Source: Fluviicola taffensis DSM 16823 (GTDB lineage: Bacteria; Bacteroidota; Bacteroidia; Flavobacteriales_D; Crocinitomicaceae). Taken from it: DNA of 64,000 nucleotides. Made by a program: the position numbers and the translations under genes. Below are positions 27,074 to 35,300 of this stretch, piece after piece (positions within the stretch are counted from its first letter, which is position 1; each line of letters opens with the position of its first letter). Where the stretch lies: positions 2,542,001 to 2,606,000 of the forward strand of contig NC_015321.1 in NCBI RefSeq assembly GCF_000194605.1, given 5' to 3'. The notes below the pieces were generated by a model. The model worked only from the letters and a program-made list of their open reading frames with translations, made no database searches and was not told the DNA's origin.

Positions 27074-27544
27074 ATGCACTGGCACTTATATATATCACTC
27101 TTTGGTTTATCAATGATCAAATTTATGTTTGCCCCGTTTGGAGGACCAGCAATGAAACTAAATTTTCTTGAAACCTATCTTTCCTGCGTAGCTGGAGCTT
27201 TCGTGGCTGCATTTATTTTTTACTTTTCGAGTGAGTTTTTCATGATTCGCGCACACAAGAAACGCAAAGCACTTTTACACGCATCCATTACAAATGGAAC
27301 ACCATTAAAGTATAAACCAAAGTTTACACGGTTCAACAAACTTATTGTGAAATTGAAACGCCGCCTTGGAATTTATGGAATAGCATTTTACGCCCCCTTA
27401 TTTTTATCGGTTCCCGTTGGATCAATTGTGACGGCTAAATTCTACGGAAAAGAAAAACGTACATTTCCGTTGATTTTATTGGGGATTTGCATCAATGGAG
27501 CTGTTACAACTGGATTAGCCTACGGAATCAAAGCACTTTTTTAG
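27074..27544 (+). CDS. Small membrane protein of unknown function
   Basis: 156 residues with hydrophobic segments at about 5-20, 32-52, 100-118 and 136-154, and a basic loop between (HKKRKALLH, KLIVKLKRRLG). The family is not recognised. It sits between upp and the HAD phosphatase, which starts one base after its stop, so the three are probably one operon. Confidence 0.65.
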   Translation: MHWHLYISLFGLSMIKFMFAPFGGPAMKLNFLETYLSCVAGAFVAAFIFYFSSEFFMIRAHKKRKALLHASITNGTPLKYKPKFTRFNKLIVKLKRRLGIYGIAFYAPLFLSVPVGSIVTAKFYGKEKRTFPLILLGICINGAVTTGLAYGIKALF

Positions 27545-28261
27545 ATGAAAATTCGTCAGTTATTTTTTGACCTTGACAGAACCCTGTGGGATTTTGAAAC
27601 CAATTCGCGTTTCGCATTACAGCAGTTGTATGATGATTTAAAGTTGGGGGATACCATTGATCATTTCAGACATTTTCACCATACGTATATCAAGATCAAT
27701 GCAGATTTGTGGCAAAAATATGGGAATGGAAAATTGACGAAGGAAGAATTGCGGGATAATCGTTTCAAACAAACCCTAGCTCATCACGGAATTAACAACA
27801 ATGAGCTCGCACAACAAATGAGTGATGGTTATATTGAATTATCGCCTCAGCAAACAAACCTGTTTCCTGGAGCTGTTGAAATGTTGGAATCTTTACGAGA
27901 ACAGGATTATTCGTTACACATCATTACGAATGGGTTCAAAGAAGTACAGCACATTAAATTGGCAAAAAGCGGAATTAGTCAGTTTTTCAAAACAGTTCTA
28001 TGTTCAGAAGAAATTGGCGTTACAAAACCGCATCGCGAAATTTTTCAAGAAGCACAGCGATTAACATCTTGCAAAAGAGAACATGCCATTATGATCGGTG
28101 ATGATTTCAAAGCAGATATCATTGGAGCTTTAAACGCGGGTTGGACTGCCATTCATTTTGATCCAGAGCACAGGTACAAAAAAGAACGAAATGTTCCACG
28201 CATTCGTGAACTGTTGGAAATACCTGAAGTGGTAAATTTGTTGCCGATTGTTGGGAATTAA
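27545..28261 (+). CDS. YjjG-type HAD nucleotidase
   Basis: A HAD phosphatase of subfamily IA: nucleophile motif I LFFDLDRTLWDFE (8-20), motif II IITNGF, a lysine at VTKPHREIF and motif III MIGDDFKADIIGA. DxDxT has Arg in place of the usual neutral residue (DLDRTLWDFE), as seen in noncanonical pyrimidine nucleotidases, which remove 5'-phosphates. The position after upp fits pyrimidine metabolism. 238 residues. Confidence 0.85.
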   Translation: MKIRQLFFDLDRTLWDFETNSRFALQQLYDDLKLGDTIDHFRHFHHTYIKINADLWQKYGNGKLTKEELRDNRFKQTLAHHGINNNELAQQMSDGYIELSPQQTNLFPGAVEMLESLREQDYSLHIITNGFKEVQHIKLAKSGISQFFKTVLCSEEIGVTKPHREIFQEAQRLTSCKREHAIMIGDDFKADIIGALNAGWTAIHFDPEHRYKKERNVPRIRELLEIPEVVNLLPIVGN

Positions 28262-28430
28262 CACTTGTTTTTTTAGACATTTAAAACGAGGAGAGTTAAG
28301 ATTCAAGACTTTTTTTGGTTTCTCTTATCAAGTCTTCGTCTTCAGTCTTAAAATCTTGAAGTCCTAATATCTTAATATCCTGACATCTTAAAATCTAATT
28401 ACCTATCTTTGTGCCCTCAAATAAAATTGG
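28262..28430. repeat. Spacer with dispersed TCTTAATATC-type repeat and helicase promoter
   Basis: The words CTTGAAGTCCTAATATCTTA, ATATCCTGACATCTTAAAAT and AGTCTTCGTCTTCAGTCTTA run through 28310-28400 and resemble the tracts at 13153-13234 and 35258-35300. The -7 box TATCTTTG (28404-28411) of the helicase gene follows. Confidence 0.55.
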
Positions 28431-29570
28431 ATGTCTTTTTCTTCTTTCGGCTTATCGCCTTTTTTACTTCAAGCTTTAACCGAAATGACCTACGAGAAGC
28501 CTACTCCGATTCAGGAATTGGCTATTCCAGCTATTTTAACTGGAAAAGATGTGCTAGGAATTGCCCCAACAGGCTCTGGAAAAACAGCGAGTTATGTACT
28601 CCCTGTTTTAGCACAACTATCTAAAGTTGAAAAAGCAAAAAACCGACATATTCAATCGCTTATTTTAGTTCCAACGCGTGAATTAGCGATTCAAGTGGAA
28701 GAAGTCTTCAAATCTTTTGCACATAAACTTCCTGAACCATTAAAAGTGAAAGCTGTTTACGGAGGTGTTTCCATCAATCCGCAAATGAAGGCAATGATGG
28801 GAGTTTCTATTCTCATCGCAACTCCTGGTCGTTTGATTGAACTCGCTGAATCCAATGCAATTCACTTAAGTACTTTAAAGTCTTTGGTTTTAGATGAGGC
28901 AGATAAATTGCTGAACTTGGATTTTCAAGAGGAAATGAAACGCATTTTGAGCTGGATCCCGAAGAAAAGACAGAATTTATTGTTTTCGGCAACTCTGAAT
29001 GACAAAGTTTCTGAAATCACTCAATTGATTTTGCATGAACCAATCGTACTCAAAATTGAAAATGAAGAGGATTCGGTTGAGCTAATCCAGCAAACAGCTT
29101 ACCGTGTTTCCGATGAGCGAAAAGGCCCGTTGTTGCGTTATTTGATTCGGTCTCGCAATATGAAACAAGTGTTGATTTTCACGAGTTCTACATTCAAAGC
29201 AGATCAAGTAGTTGAAAAGCTTCGTAAAAATAACATTGATGCGCAAGCCATTCACAGTAAGAAAAGTCAGGATGCGCGAAATAAAGTCCTCCGTAATTTC
29301 AAAGCGGGACATTTGAAAGTGTTGGTCGCCACAGATTTGATCTCTCGTGGAATCGATATCGAATTTTTACCCTTCGTAATTAACTACGAATTACCGCGCT
29401 CTCCCAAAGATTATGTACACCGCATTGGTCGTACAGGAAGAGCGGAATCAACTGGTGAGGCATTGACTTTTGTAACACCAGAAGACGAACATCATTTTAA
29501 AATTATCCAAAAGAAAATGGGAAAACAGGTTCCGTTTGAAGAAACAGACGGACTTGATTTAAACGCATAA
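28431..29570 (+). CDS. DEAD-box RNA helicase (RhlE-like)
   Basis: A 379-residue two-domain helicase core: the Q motif FGLSPFLLQALTEMTYEKPTPIQ (5-27), Walker A APTGSGKT (45-52), PTRELA, TPGRLIE, DEAD in VLDEADKLL, SAT in LLFSATLND, and HRIGRTGRA near the end. It unwinds RNA with ATP in ribosome assembly or mRNA decay. There is no long basic tail, so it is a short form. The next gene encodes a J-domain protein. Confidence 0.95.
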   Translation: MSFSSFGLSPFLLQALTEMTYEKPTPIQELAIPAILTGKDVLGIAPTGSGKTASYVLPVLAQLSKVEKAKNRHIQSLILVPTRELAIQVEEVFKSFAHKLPEPLKVKAVYGGVSINPQMKAMMGVSILIATPGRLIELAESNAIHLSTLKSLVLDEADKLLNLDFQEEMKRILSWIPKKRQNLLFSATLNDKVSEITQLILHEPIVLKIENEEDSVELIQQTAYRVSDERKGPLLRYLIRSRNMKQVLIFTSSTFKADQVVEKLRKNNIDAQAIHSKKSQDARNKVLRNFKAGHLKVLVATDLISRGIDIEFLPFVINYELPRSPKDYVHRIGRTGRAESTGEALTFVTPEDEHHFKIIQKKMGKQVPFEETDGLDLNA

Positions 29571-29601
29571 TTAACTCCATTCCCAGGAACACGCATATTA
29601 T

Positions 29602-30051
29602 ATGAAACGCATTGCATTGTACAAAAAACTTTTCCAAGTAGAAGAGGAAATTAGCTTAGCTCAATTGAAAACAACTTACCGCAAGTTGGTAAAAGAATGG
29701 CATCCGGATAAATTTCAGGAAGAAGATCCGATGAAAGCAGAAGCAGAAGTGAAAAGCTTGGAAATTATCGACGCTTACCATTTTTTGGTGAGTATTGCAC
29801 CAGAAACGTTGGAACAGAATATGGAGGAATATCAAGAAACGATCAATACTTCCATGATTGCTGATTTCCATTACAAAGGACTCACATTAAAAGTGACATT
29901 CTTGAATGGTCAAGTATTTGAGTATTTCGCGGTTCCAAATAACGTTTACAAAAAGTTGACACAATCAGCTACTCCAGAACGTTTTGCACGTAGACATATT
30001 TTCTCTTCTCATACTTATCGAATGGCGAGTAAAGGCGCGGTTGAGGTTTAG
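29602..30051 (+). CDS. J-domain protein with KTSC domain
   Basis: 149 residues. The first 60 form a J domain with the HPD tripeptide (34-36, KEWHPDKF), which stimulates the ATPase of an Hsp70/DnaK. After a linker the last 65 residues form a KTSC domain (STMIADFHYKGLTLKV, then FARRHIFSSHTYRMA), often linked to nucleic acid or phosphate-binding roles that are not established. It lies 31 bases after the helicase and may share its transcript. Confidence 0.85.
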   Translation: MKRIALYKKLFQVEEEISLAQLKTTYRKLVKEWHPDKFQEEDPMKAEAEVKSLEIIDAYHFLVSIAPETLEQNMEEYQETINTSMIADFHYKGLTLKVTFLNGQVFEYFAVPNNVYKKLTQSATPERFARRHIFSSHTYRMASKGAVEV

Positions 30052-30068
30052 AATTCGATTGGTCTATA

Positions 30069-30198
30069 TTTCCCACAGAACGCTTATGCCTTATCTGCAG
30101 GAACACGGATCCATATGTAGTGAACACGGTAGCATTATAATTTGTTGAGTTTTTCAAGATATCAACTTTAGTGTACTTCCGTGCTCGTCCGTGGGAAA
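30069..30198. repeat. Intergenic inverted repeat with CACGG/CCGTG words
   Basis: TTTCCCAC (30069-30076) and GTGGGAAA (30191-30198) form the outer arms; inside are GAACACGG (30101 and 30122) and the complementary CCGTG words at about 30177-30193. No gene is supported in 30052-30231. It looks like a chromosomal repeat of the kind scattered through Bacteroidota genomes. Confidence 0.5.
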
Positions 30199-30231
30199 AT
30201 GAAAAGAATCAGATATATCGAAGAGATACAC

Positions 30232-30765
30232 TTAATCGTTCTTTCCTAAACTGAACGAACAAGGAAGCGAGATCTTAGAATTCACTGGTTTTCCGTTTAT
30301 AATTGCTGGTTTGAAAACCATTAATCTCACGACTCGAATGACTTCAGCATCGGCTAATGGACTCAGGGATTTCTTGATCCGGACATTTGTTACGCGACCC
30401 ACCGTGTCAATGGTGAGTGAAACATATACTTTCCCTTCCACACTGTCGGAAGGATAAATAATGTTCTCTTTGAAAAAGCTGCACAATGCTGCAATTCCAC
30501 TTGGATAATCGGCTGTTGGTGTTTCATCAATGACAACTCCTGCTATGACATGTTCTTTAGGAGTTTTCAAGGAAGATCTGAAAGGATCATTTTCTTCTTG
30601 TGCTTGAGCATTTGCAGAAATACCTAATCCGAGAGCCAATACAGTTTTTGCTACTAATTGGCGGTAATTTTCATATCCCTTCGCAACTTGTGTTTCAGAG
30701 AAAATTCCACAGATAGTCTTGTTTGTTTTTGGTAATGACCACCCTATGTAATCCACGTGTCTCAT
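30232..30765 (-). CDS. TonB C-terminal domain protein
   Basis: 177 residues. The end is a TonB/energy-transducer domain: KVYVSLTIDTVGRVTNVRIK, MVFKPAIINGKPV, then a strand before the stop. Before it are a hydrophobic segment (LVAKTVLALGLGISANAQAQ) and the short start MRHVDYIGWSLPKTNKTICG. Related flavobacterial proteins have a longer cysteine-containing head ending in CG-x-FS-x2-Q; here only ICGIFSETQ of it remains, so it may be a shortened head. It overlaps the unknown gene upstream by 4 bases (ATGA). Confidence 0.7.
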   Translation of the reverse strand: MRHVDYIGWSLPKTNKTICGIFSETQVAKGYENYRQLVAKTVLALGLGISANAQAQEENDPFRSSLKTPKEHVIAGVVIDETPTADYPSGIAALCSFFKENIIYPSDSVEGKVYVSLTIDTVGRVTNVRIKKSLSPLADAEVIRVVRLMVFKPAIINGKPVNSKISLPCSFSLGKND

Positions 30766-31316
30766 GAAAGTGATCCTTTTAAATTAATCACTTCGCAATG
30801 TTTATAATTTTCTATAAAATCTTCTGGAAAAACAATTTTAAATTTTCTTTCTTCCTCTATGTATTCTTTACAACAGTATTGCAAAGCTTGGAGTAAATAA
30901 ATAACATCCTGTTTTCTGTTTAAATAATATGTTACTCCATTGTTATCAAAACTTGTTGCAGATTTTATTGCTTGTATTACTTTATATCTTTTTAGTTTAA
31001 AGTGTTCTATATAAGAAAGTGAAAACTGATTGCTCCAAACATAATCTCTCTCTTCCTCTGATACATCTGCGTACTCAATATTTGAATCTCCAAATAAAGT
31101 TTCTTGTAACAATTTTAATAAAACTAGTTTATAAGGAAATGCTCCATGATCAATAGTTTTAAAAGGGAAGTTTTTTAAATCCTTATTTGCGCATAATATT
31201 GTTTTATCGTTGATTGTTGGATTGTGCCATTCAATTCCTTGAGATAGCAATTCTTTTTCAGAGCGATCTGCAACATATACAGCTGTGTTCTTGTTTACAA
31301 TAAAGTGTCCTTTCAT
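30762..31316 (-). CDS. Protein of unknown function
   Basis: 184 residues without signal peptide or transmembrane segment. It is acidic-basic mixed and rich in aromatic residues (YVWSNQFSLSYIEHFKLKRY, then LLQALQYCCKEYIEEERKFK). No family is recognised. Its stop overlaps the ATG of the TonB-C gene, so the two are coupled. A cytosolic partner of that protein is possible but not shown. Confidence 0.5.
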   Translation of the reverse strand: MKGHFIVNKNTAVYVADRSEKELLSQGIEWHNPTINDKTILCANKDLKNFPFKTIDHGAFPYKLVLLKLLQETLFGDSNIEYADVSEEERDYVWSNQFSLSYIEHFKLKRYKVIQAIKSATSFDNNGVTYYLNRKQDVIYLLQALQYCCKEYIEEERKFKIVFPEDFIENYKHCEVINLKGSLS

Positions 31317-31657
31317 GTGTTTCTGCTTAATTTGTAAATTTCAAAGAATTTATCCTTTGCTTCTAAAGCATCCTCTTTTCTCAAAAACGCGAGGCGGAGA
31401 GAAGTATCCGCGTAAGAAATGCAATAACCCACACTGTGGAACTATTTTTAAAGCGAATATACTAAATATAGAAACAGTTATTTAGTGCTTTTGCTGTGAT
31501 GTATTGAAGAGTAGCTTTCGTTGATTCGAATTAGCAATGGTTTAATTATCAATTATCAAGAGGGTTTTATTCGAAAAGCAAAAATCTTCTTGATAATTTC
31601 TCCATTGTTAATTGATCATTAATCTCCGTATCTTTGAATTTTGCAATTTGTTCGGTC
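31317..31657. other. Intergenic region upstream of the AraC regulator
   Basis: About 340 bases without a convincing gene. A short plus-strand stretch near 31399-31470 reads YPRKKCNNPHCGTIFKA, similar to the start of a zinc-ribbon, but stops soon after. Further on are CTTGATAATT-type AT-rich repeats and the promoter of the AraC gene: TATCTTTG at 31629-31636. Confidence 0.4.
31629..31636 (+). promoter_or_regulatory. -7 box (TATCTTTG) of the AraC gene
   Basis: TATCTTTG ends 21 bases before the ATG at 31658. This makes a start at the upstream in-frame TTG (31634) impossible if the box is used. Confidence 0.5.
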
Positions 31658-32581
31658 ATGGATTTTATCAGCTTAGAGGAGTTTTATCAATCAATCTGTA
31701 CTATTAATGGTTCGTCTTTGGTTCCAGAAGGAATCAGTAAGGAGTTAGGGCATTTCAATGTTTTTGACACTGTTGAATTGCTTGCACAGAATAATGGAAC
31801 GAAAGGAAAAATGCCCTACAACCGACGCTTGTATTACAAGATTAGTTTGATTGAAGGGCAAAGCCAAGCTGAATATGCTGATAAAGTAATTGATATTGAG
31901 AAATATGCATTGCTTTTCGCTACACCTAAAGTTCCTTATAATTACACTTCTGAAGATGAAAATCACAGCGCTGTATTTTGTGTTTTTACGGTAGATTTTA
32001 TAACGAGAGCGAATACAGGGTTTATATTGGATGAACTGCCAATCTTTAGTCCGGGAAGTATTCCTGTTTTTGAGCTGTCAGAAAGTGAGTATCACTATCT
32101 ACGAACTGTTTTTTCAAAGATGAAGAAAGAACAAGCATCCGATTATGCCTTCAAATACGATTTGATTCGAAATTATATTATGGAGCTTATTCATTTGGGA
32201 CAAAAACTACAGCCAGCATCTGTTTTATATCCGAAGCATTCTGCTTCTGAACGAGTAACATCCTTGTTTGTCGAGTTGTTGGAACGACAATTTCCTATTG
32301 AATCTAATCAGCAGCGCATTGGTTTGAGAACTGCGAAAGATTATGCGAATCGCTTGGCAGTTCATGTCAATCACCTCAATAAAGTTCTGAAGGAAAATAC
32401 AGGACGAACAACAACAGAGGTTATTGGAAACAGAATTACGCAGGAAGCAAAGATTCTCTTGAAACAAACAAATTGGACAGTTTCAGAAATCGGGTATTGT
32501 TTGGGATTTGAGGAAGTAGCTCATTTTTCCAATTTCTTTCGAAAACATACCCAGGTTACTCCGAATTCTTTTAGAGTATAA
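31658..32581 (+). CDS. AraC-family transcriptional regulator
   Basis: 307 residues. A cupin-like N-terminal sensor (1-180) is followed by an AraC-type double helix-turn-helix (HVNHLNKVLKENTGRTTTE, then VSEIGYCLGFEEVAHFSNFF and a final TPNSFRV). The start at ATG 31658 is chosen because the promoter box lies just before it. The SDR gene follows after 90 bases, and a direct repeat with 21-base period in the gap is a likely binding site, so this protein probably activates the SDR gene. Confidence 0.9.
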   Translation: MDFISLEEFYQSICTINGSSLVPEGISKELGHFNVFDTVELLAQNNGTKGKMPYNRRLYYKISLIEGQSQAEYADKVIDIEKYALLFATPKVPYNYTSEDENHSAVFCVFTVDFITRANTGFILDELPIFSPGSIPVFELSESEYHYLRTVFSKMKKEQASDYAFKYDLIRNYIMELIHLGQKLQPASVLYPKHSASERVTSLFVELLERQFPIESNQQRIGLRTAKDYANRLAVHVNHLNKVLKENTGRTTTEVIGNRITQEAKILLKQTNWTVSEIGYCLGFEEVAHFSNFFRKHTQVTPNSFRV

Positions 32582-32594
32582 TCAATATTTGATT

Positions 32595-32651
32595 TTTGCA
32601 ATAGTTGGATTGCTCTTTGCAAATGTGGAGAGGAAGTTCGGCCTACCTTTG
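32595..32651 (+). promoter_or_regulatory. SDR promoter with AraC-type direct repeat
   Basis: TTTGCAA occurs at 32595-32601 and 32616-32622, a 21-base period (two helical turns). The -7 box TACCTTTG is at 32644-32651, which puts the repeats near -38 and -59 from the expected start. No good -33 TTG at the preferred spacing, which fits an activator-dependent promoter. Confidence 0.55.
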
Positions 32652-32671
32652 TTTGATCAAATTTAAATCAG

Positions 32672-33433
32672 ATGAAACCAAACAAATTAGCACTCATTAC
32701 AGGAGGAAGCCGTGGTCTGGGAAGAAGCATGGCAAACAAATTGGCAGATAAGGAAATCAACGTTGTAATTACTTATCACACAAACAAAGCAGAAGCGGAT
32801 AAAGTAGTTGCAGAAGTAGAAGCAAGAGGAGTAAAAGCATTTGCTCTTCCTTTGGATGTGAGTAAAGTAGATACTTTCCAGCAGTTTGGAGCAGATTTAC
32901 GGTCAGTAATGACTAATACTTTCAGTATAGATAAACTCGATTTTTTGGTAAACAATGCTGGAATTGGTGCAATGACTCCAATTGGTGCTACTGAATTAGC
33001 TGTTTTCGAATTACTTTCAGATATCCACATGAAAGCACCTGTATTCTTGACACAAGAAATCCTTCCTATATTGAATGATGGAGGAGGAATCGTAAATATT
33101 TCCAGTGGATTAGCGCGTTTCACAGGACCCGGCTATTCCGTTTATGGCTCTTTGAAAGCAGGAATTGAACAATACACACGTTACTTGGCAAGCGAATTAG
33201 GAACACGTCAGATTCGCGCAAATTGTGTGGCACCAGGAGCAATTGAAACCGATTTTGGAGGAGGAGCTGTACGTGATAATGCAGTTTACAACAAGATGGT
33301 TGCAGACAAAACGGCTTTAGGAAGAGTAGGAATGCCAGATGACATCGGTGATGTTGTTGCCTTCCTTTGTTCAGATGAATCTCGTTGGATCAATGGTCAG
33401 AGAATCGAAGTTTCTGGTGGAGCGAATCTATAA
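32672..33433 (+). CDS. Short-chain dehydrogenase/reductase
   Basis: 253 residues with the cofactor loop TGGSRGLGRSMA (10-21), NNAG (about 92-95), catalytic Ser in VNISSGLA, and Y-x3-K in YGSLKAG. The C-terminal WINGQRIEVSGGANL is the usual end. It reduces or oxidises a small carbonyl/alcohol with NAD(P)(H); the substrate cannot be told. It probably depends on the AraC protein upstream. Confidence 0.93.
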   Translation: MKPNKLALITGGSRGLGRSMANKLADKEINVVITYHTNKAEADKVVAEVEARGVKAFALPLDVSKVDTFQQFGADLRSVMTNTFSIDKLDFLVNNAGIGAMTPIGATELAVFELLSDIHMKAPVFLTQEILPILNDGGGIVNISSGLARFTGPGYSVYGSLKAGIEQYTRYLASELGTRQIRANCVAPGAIETDFGGGAVRDNAVYNKMVADKTALGRVGMPDDIGDVVAFLCSDESRWINGQRIEVSGGANL

Positions 33434-33438
33434 TATTG

Positions 33439-33472
33439 AAAAAGTCCTAATCTGTCAGGATTAGGACTTTTT
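33439..33472 (+). terminator. Terminator after the SDR gene
   Basis: AAAAAGTCCTAATC (33439-33452) pairs perfectly with GATTAGGACTTTTT (33459-33472). The symmetry lets it serve both strands, and the gene at 33494 converges on it. Confidence 0.85.
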
Positions 33473-33493
33473 ACTTTTAGTTGTGAAAGCCTG

Positions 33494-35167
33494 TTAGTCT
33501 TTCAACCATTTCCAATTTCGTAAGTCAAAAGTAACAAACTGATTATCTTCAGTTTTGAGGCAAACCAAATTATTTAGCCAGTCAATTTCACTGAAGGGTA
33601 GATCAATCTCCTGTTTTTGTTTCCCATCAATTGATATAATTGTGGTGCATCCTGAGTTGATATCTACATACCCCAACTTGTTTATCATGACCAGGAAATT
33701 TCCGTGATAAATGAGATCACCTGTTTTATTGACGATGAATTGATTCATGTAAAATGTTTCTTGTTTGAAATTGAAACGTGTGCTGTCGCATAAATAACTG
33801 GTATTGTTACTGATAAGGTACATTTTGCTGTTTCCTATTGCACAAAAAATCGGTTGGTCATTCCTTCTGTATTCATATGGAATATCCAAATGATAGATCA
33901 AATCTTTATTGTAGAAAAGTTGCTCGAATCCAGAAGTTAAGATTTTTCCTTCTTTTGAAATAAGATGCCACGAGTTTAATGCAGTGTCTGTTTTTGCGGC
34001 AAAGTATGGTTGGTCTTTTGATAATACATTAATATCTAAATAGCTTCCATCAATAATTTGTTTGCCTTCCGTATCTAATAGCTGAACACTATTTTTTTTT
34101 ACGGCTTTTAGATAAGGACTATAGTACGAGTAATTAACAGGAGGAGAGATATTATCGTATTCGAATGAAAGAACGGTAATTCCTTTTGCATCAATTGCTC
34201 CATATTTGTTGCGTAGGTTTTCTAAGGGATAAATATCTCGTTTGGTTTTGTAAGGATGATAATCGTTATTGTAATCATACTTAACAGGTGGATTTGTATG
34301 AAAAGGAAGTTTTTTAATGAGATTCAAAGATTGGTCATAGATATGTAATTCTCCCTGGTATGACCAGTTTGTGATTGGAGTATTATATTGTTTAAAGATC
34401 GCGCACCAGTAATAGATCTTTTTATCGAGTGTTTTGAAGCTGATTTCATGGTAAATAGCAGGAATTAGTTTTTTACTTTGAAGATCAAAAAGTCCGTATT
34501 TGTTCATACTGCTTGGAATTTTATGATTCCAGGGTAAATCGGAATATGTGACATCTAATGGTGATGCAAATTTTTTTGTGCAATCCTTTTTGTATAAAAG
34601 TACACTCGGCCATTTTTCTAACGAATTTCCCTCCTCAAGATAACGCCGATACTCGAAAAGGTCTTCATAGAAGAGGTCAAACGGACTGTATGACTTATCC
34701 AAATTAAAGCTGTAAAGACTTTCAGGGATAGTTGTGGTTCCGGGTTCGCCAGGAATGTTTCTTAAAATGGTGTTCAGTGAACTATCTATTACTCCCCAAT
34801 ACAAGGAGTCTTTGAATAGAAAATAATTCTCCAAGTAGAAAATATGCTGGTGTTTTTCGCTTTCCTCTTTTGTGATTGCGTCATAGACGTATTGAAAATT
34901 GCCATTAGTAACAATGAATTTGGAAGTCATCCTGCCACAGCTGTCATTTACAATCCGAATGGGAAAGAGTTGATTGTATTGTATGGGTAAAATCACATTC
35001 CCATTACGATCATTTAATCCAAAAAGATACTGTCCGAAATGAATTGTGGTATCACTGTAATTATTTACGATGATATAAGGTGAGTTATCGCAATCAGGTC
35101 GTGGTATCGGAGCTTGACTCAATAAGACTAATGGATGAAGAAACAAAAACAGATAAAAAAATCTCAT
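33494..35167 (-). CDS. Exported WG-repeat-like protein
   Basis: 557 residues with a signal peptide (MRFFYLFLFLHPLVLLSQA). The body has repeated short strands of the kind YGLFDLQSKKLIPAIYHEI, YGAIDAKGITVLSFEYDNI and FGLNDRNGNVILPIQYNQL, which fit WG-type beta-propeller repeats. Such proteins are thought to be surface or periplasmic; the role is unknown. It is alone, with a hairpin at each end. Confidence 0.65.
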   Translation of the reverse strand: MRFFYLFLFLHPLVLLSQAPIPRPDCDNSPYIIVNNYSDTTIHFGQYLFGLNDRNGNVILPIQYNQLFPIRIVNDSCGRMTSKFIVTNGNFQYVYDAITKEESEKHQHIFYLENYFLFKDSLYWGVIDSSLNTILRNIPGEPGTTTIPESLYSFNLDKSYSPFDLFYEDLFEYRRYLEEGNSLEKWPSVLLYKKDCTKKFASPLDVTYSDLPWNHKIPSSMNKYGLFDLQSKKLIPAIYHEISFKTLDKKIYYWCAIFKQYNTPITNWSYQGELHIYDQSLNLIKKLPFHTNPPVKYDYNNDYHPYKTKRDIYPLENLRNKYGAIDAKGITVLSFEYDNISPPVNYSYYSPYLKAVKKNSVQLLDTEGKQIIDGSYLDINVLSKDQPYFAAKTDTALNSWHLISKEGKILTSGFEQLFYNKDLIYHLDIPYEYRRNDQPIFCAIGNSKMYLISNNTSYLCDSTRFNFKQETFYMNQFIVNKTGDLIYHGNFLVMINKLGYVDINSGCTTIISIDGKQKQEIDLPFSEIDWLNNLVCLKTEDNQFVTFDLRNWKWLKD

Positions 35168-35224
35168 TTAATCTATAAATTCATAAAATGGAAAAGTTAC
35201 AAATATTGGAGTGTATTTAAAACG

Positions 35225-35251
35225 AAAGCCTTCTGAATTTCAGAAGGCTTT
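35225..35251 (-). terminator. Terminator after rlmB
   Basis: AAAGCCTTCTGAA (35225-35237) and TTCAGAAGGCTTT (35239-35251) form a near-perfect palindrome, about 50 bases beyond the rlmB stop on the minus strand. A tract of the TCTTAATATC-type repeat (35258-35300) lies between the two. Confidence 0.7.
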
Positions 35252-35257
35252 TGTCTA

Positions 35258-35300
35258 TTCAGTATTAATATCCTAAAGTCCTGATATCTTAATATCTATA
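35258..35300. repeat. TCTTAATATC-type repeat after rlmB
   Basis: AGTATTAATATCCTAAAGTC and CTGATATCTTAATATCT form a short tract like that at 28340-28400. Confidence 0.45.

Noticed and set aside
31285-31485. 66-residue open frame before the AraC gene
   Set aside because: It begins antisense to another gene and only a short zinc-ribbon-like part is striking; kept as a finding, not a gene.
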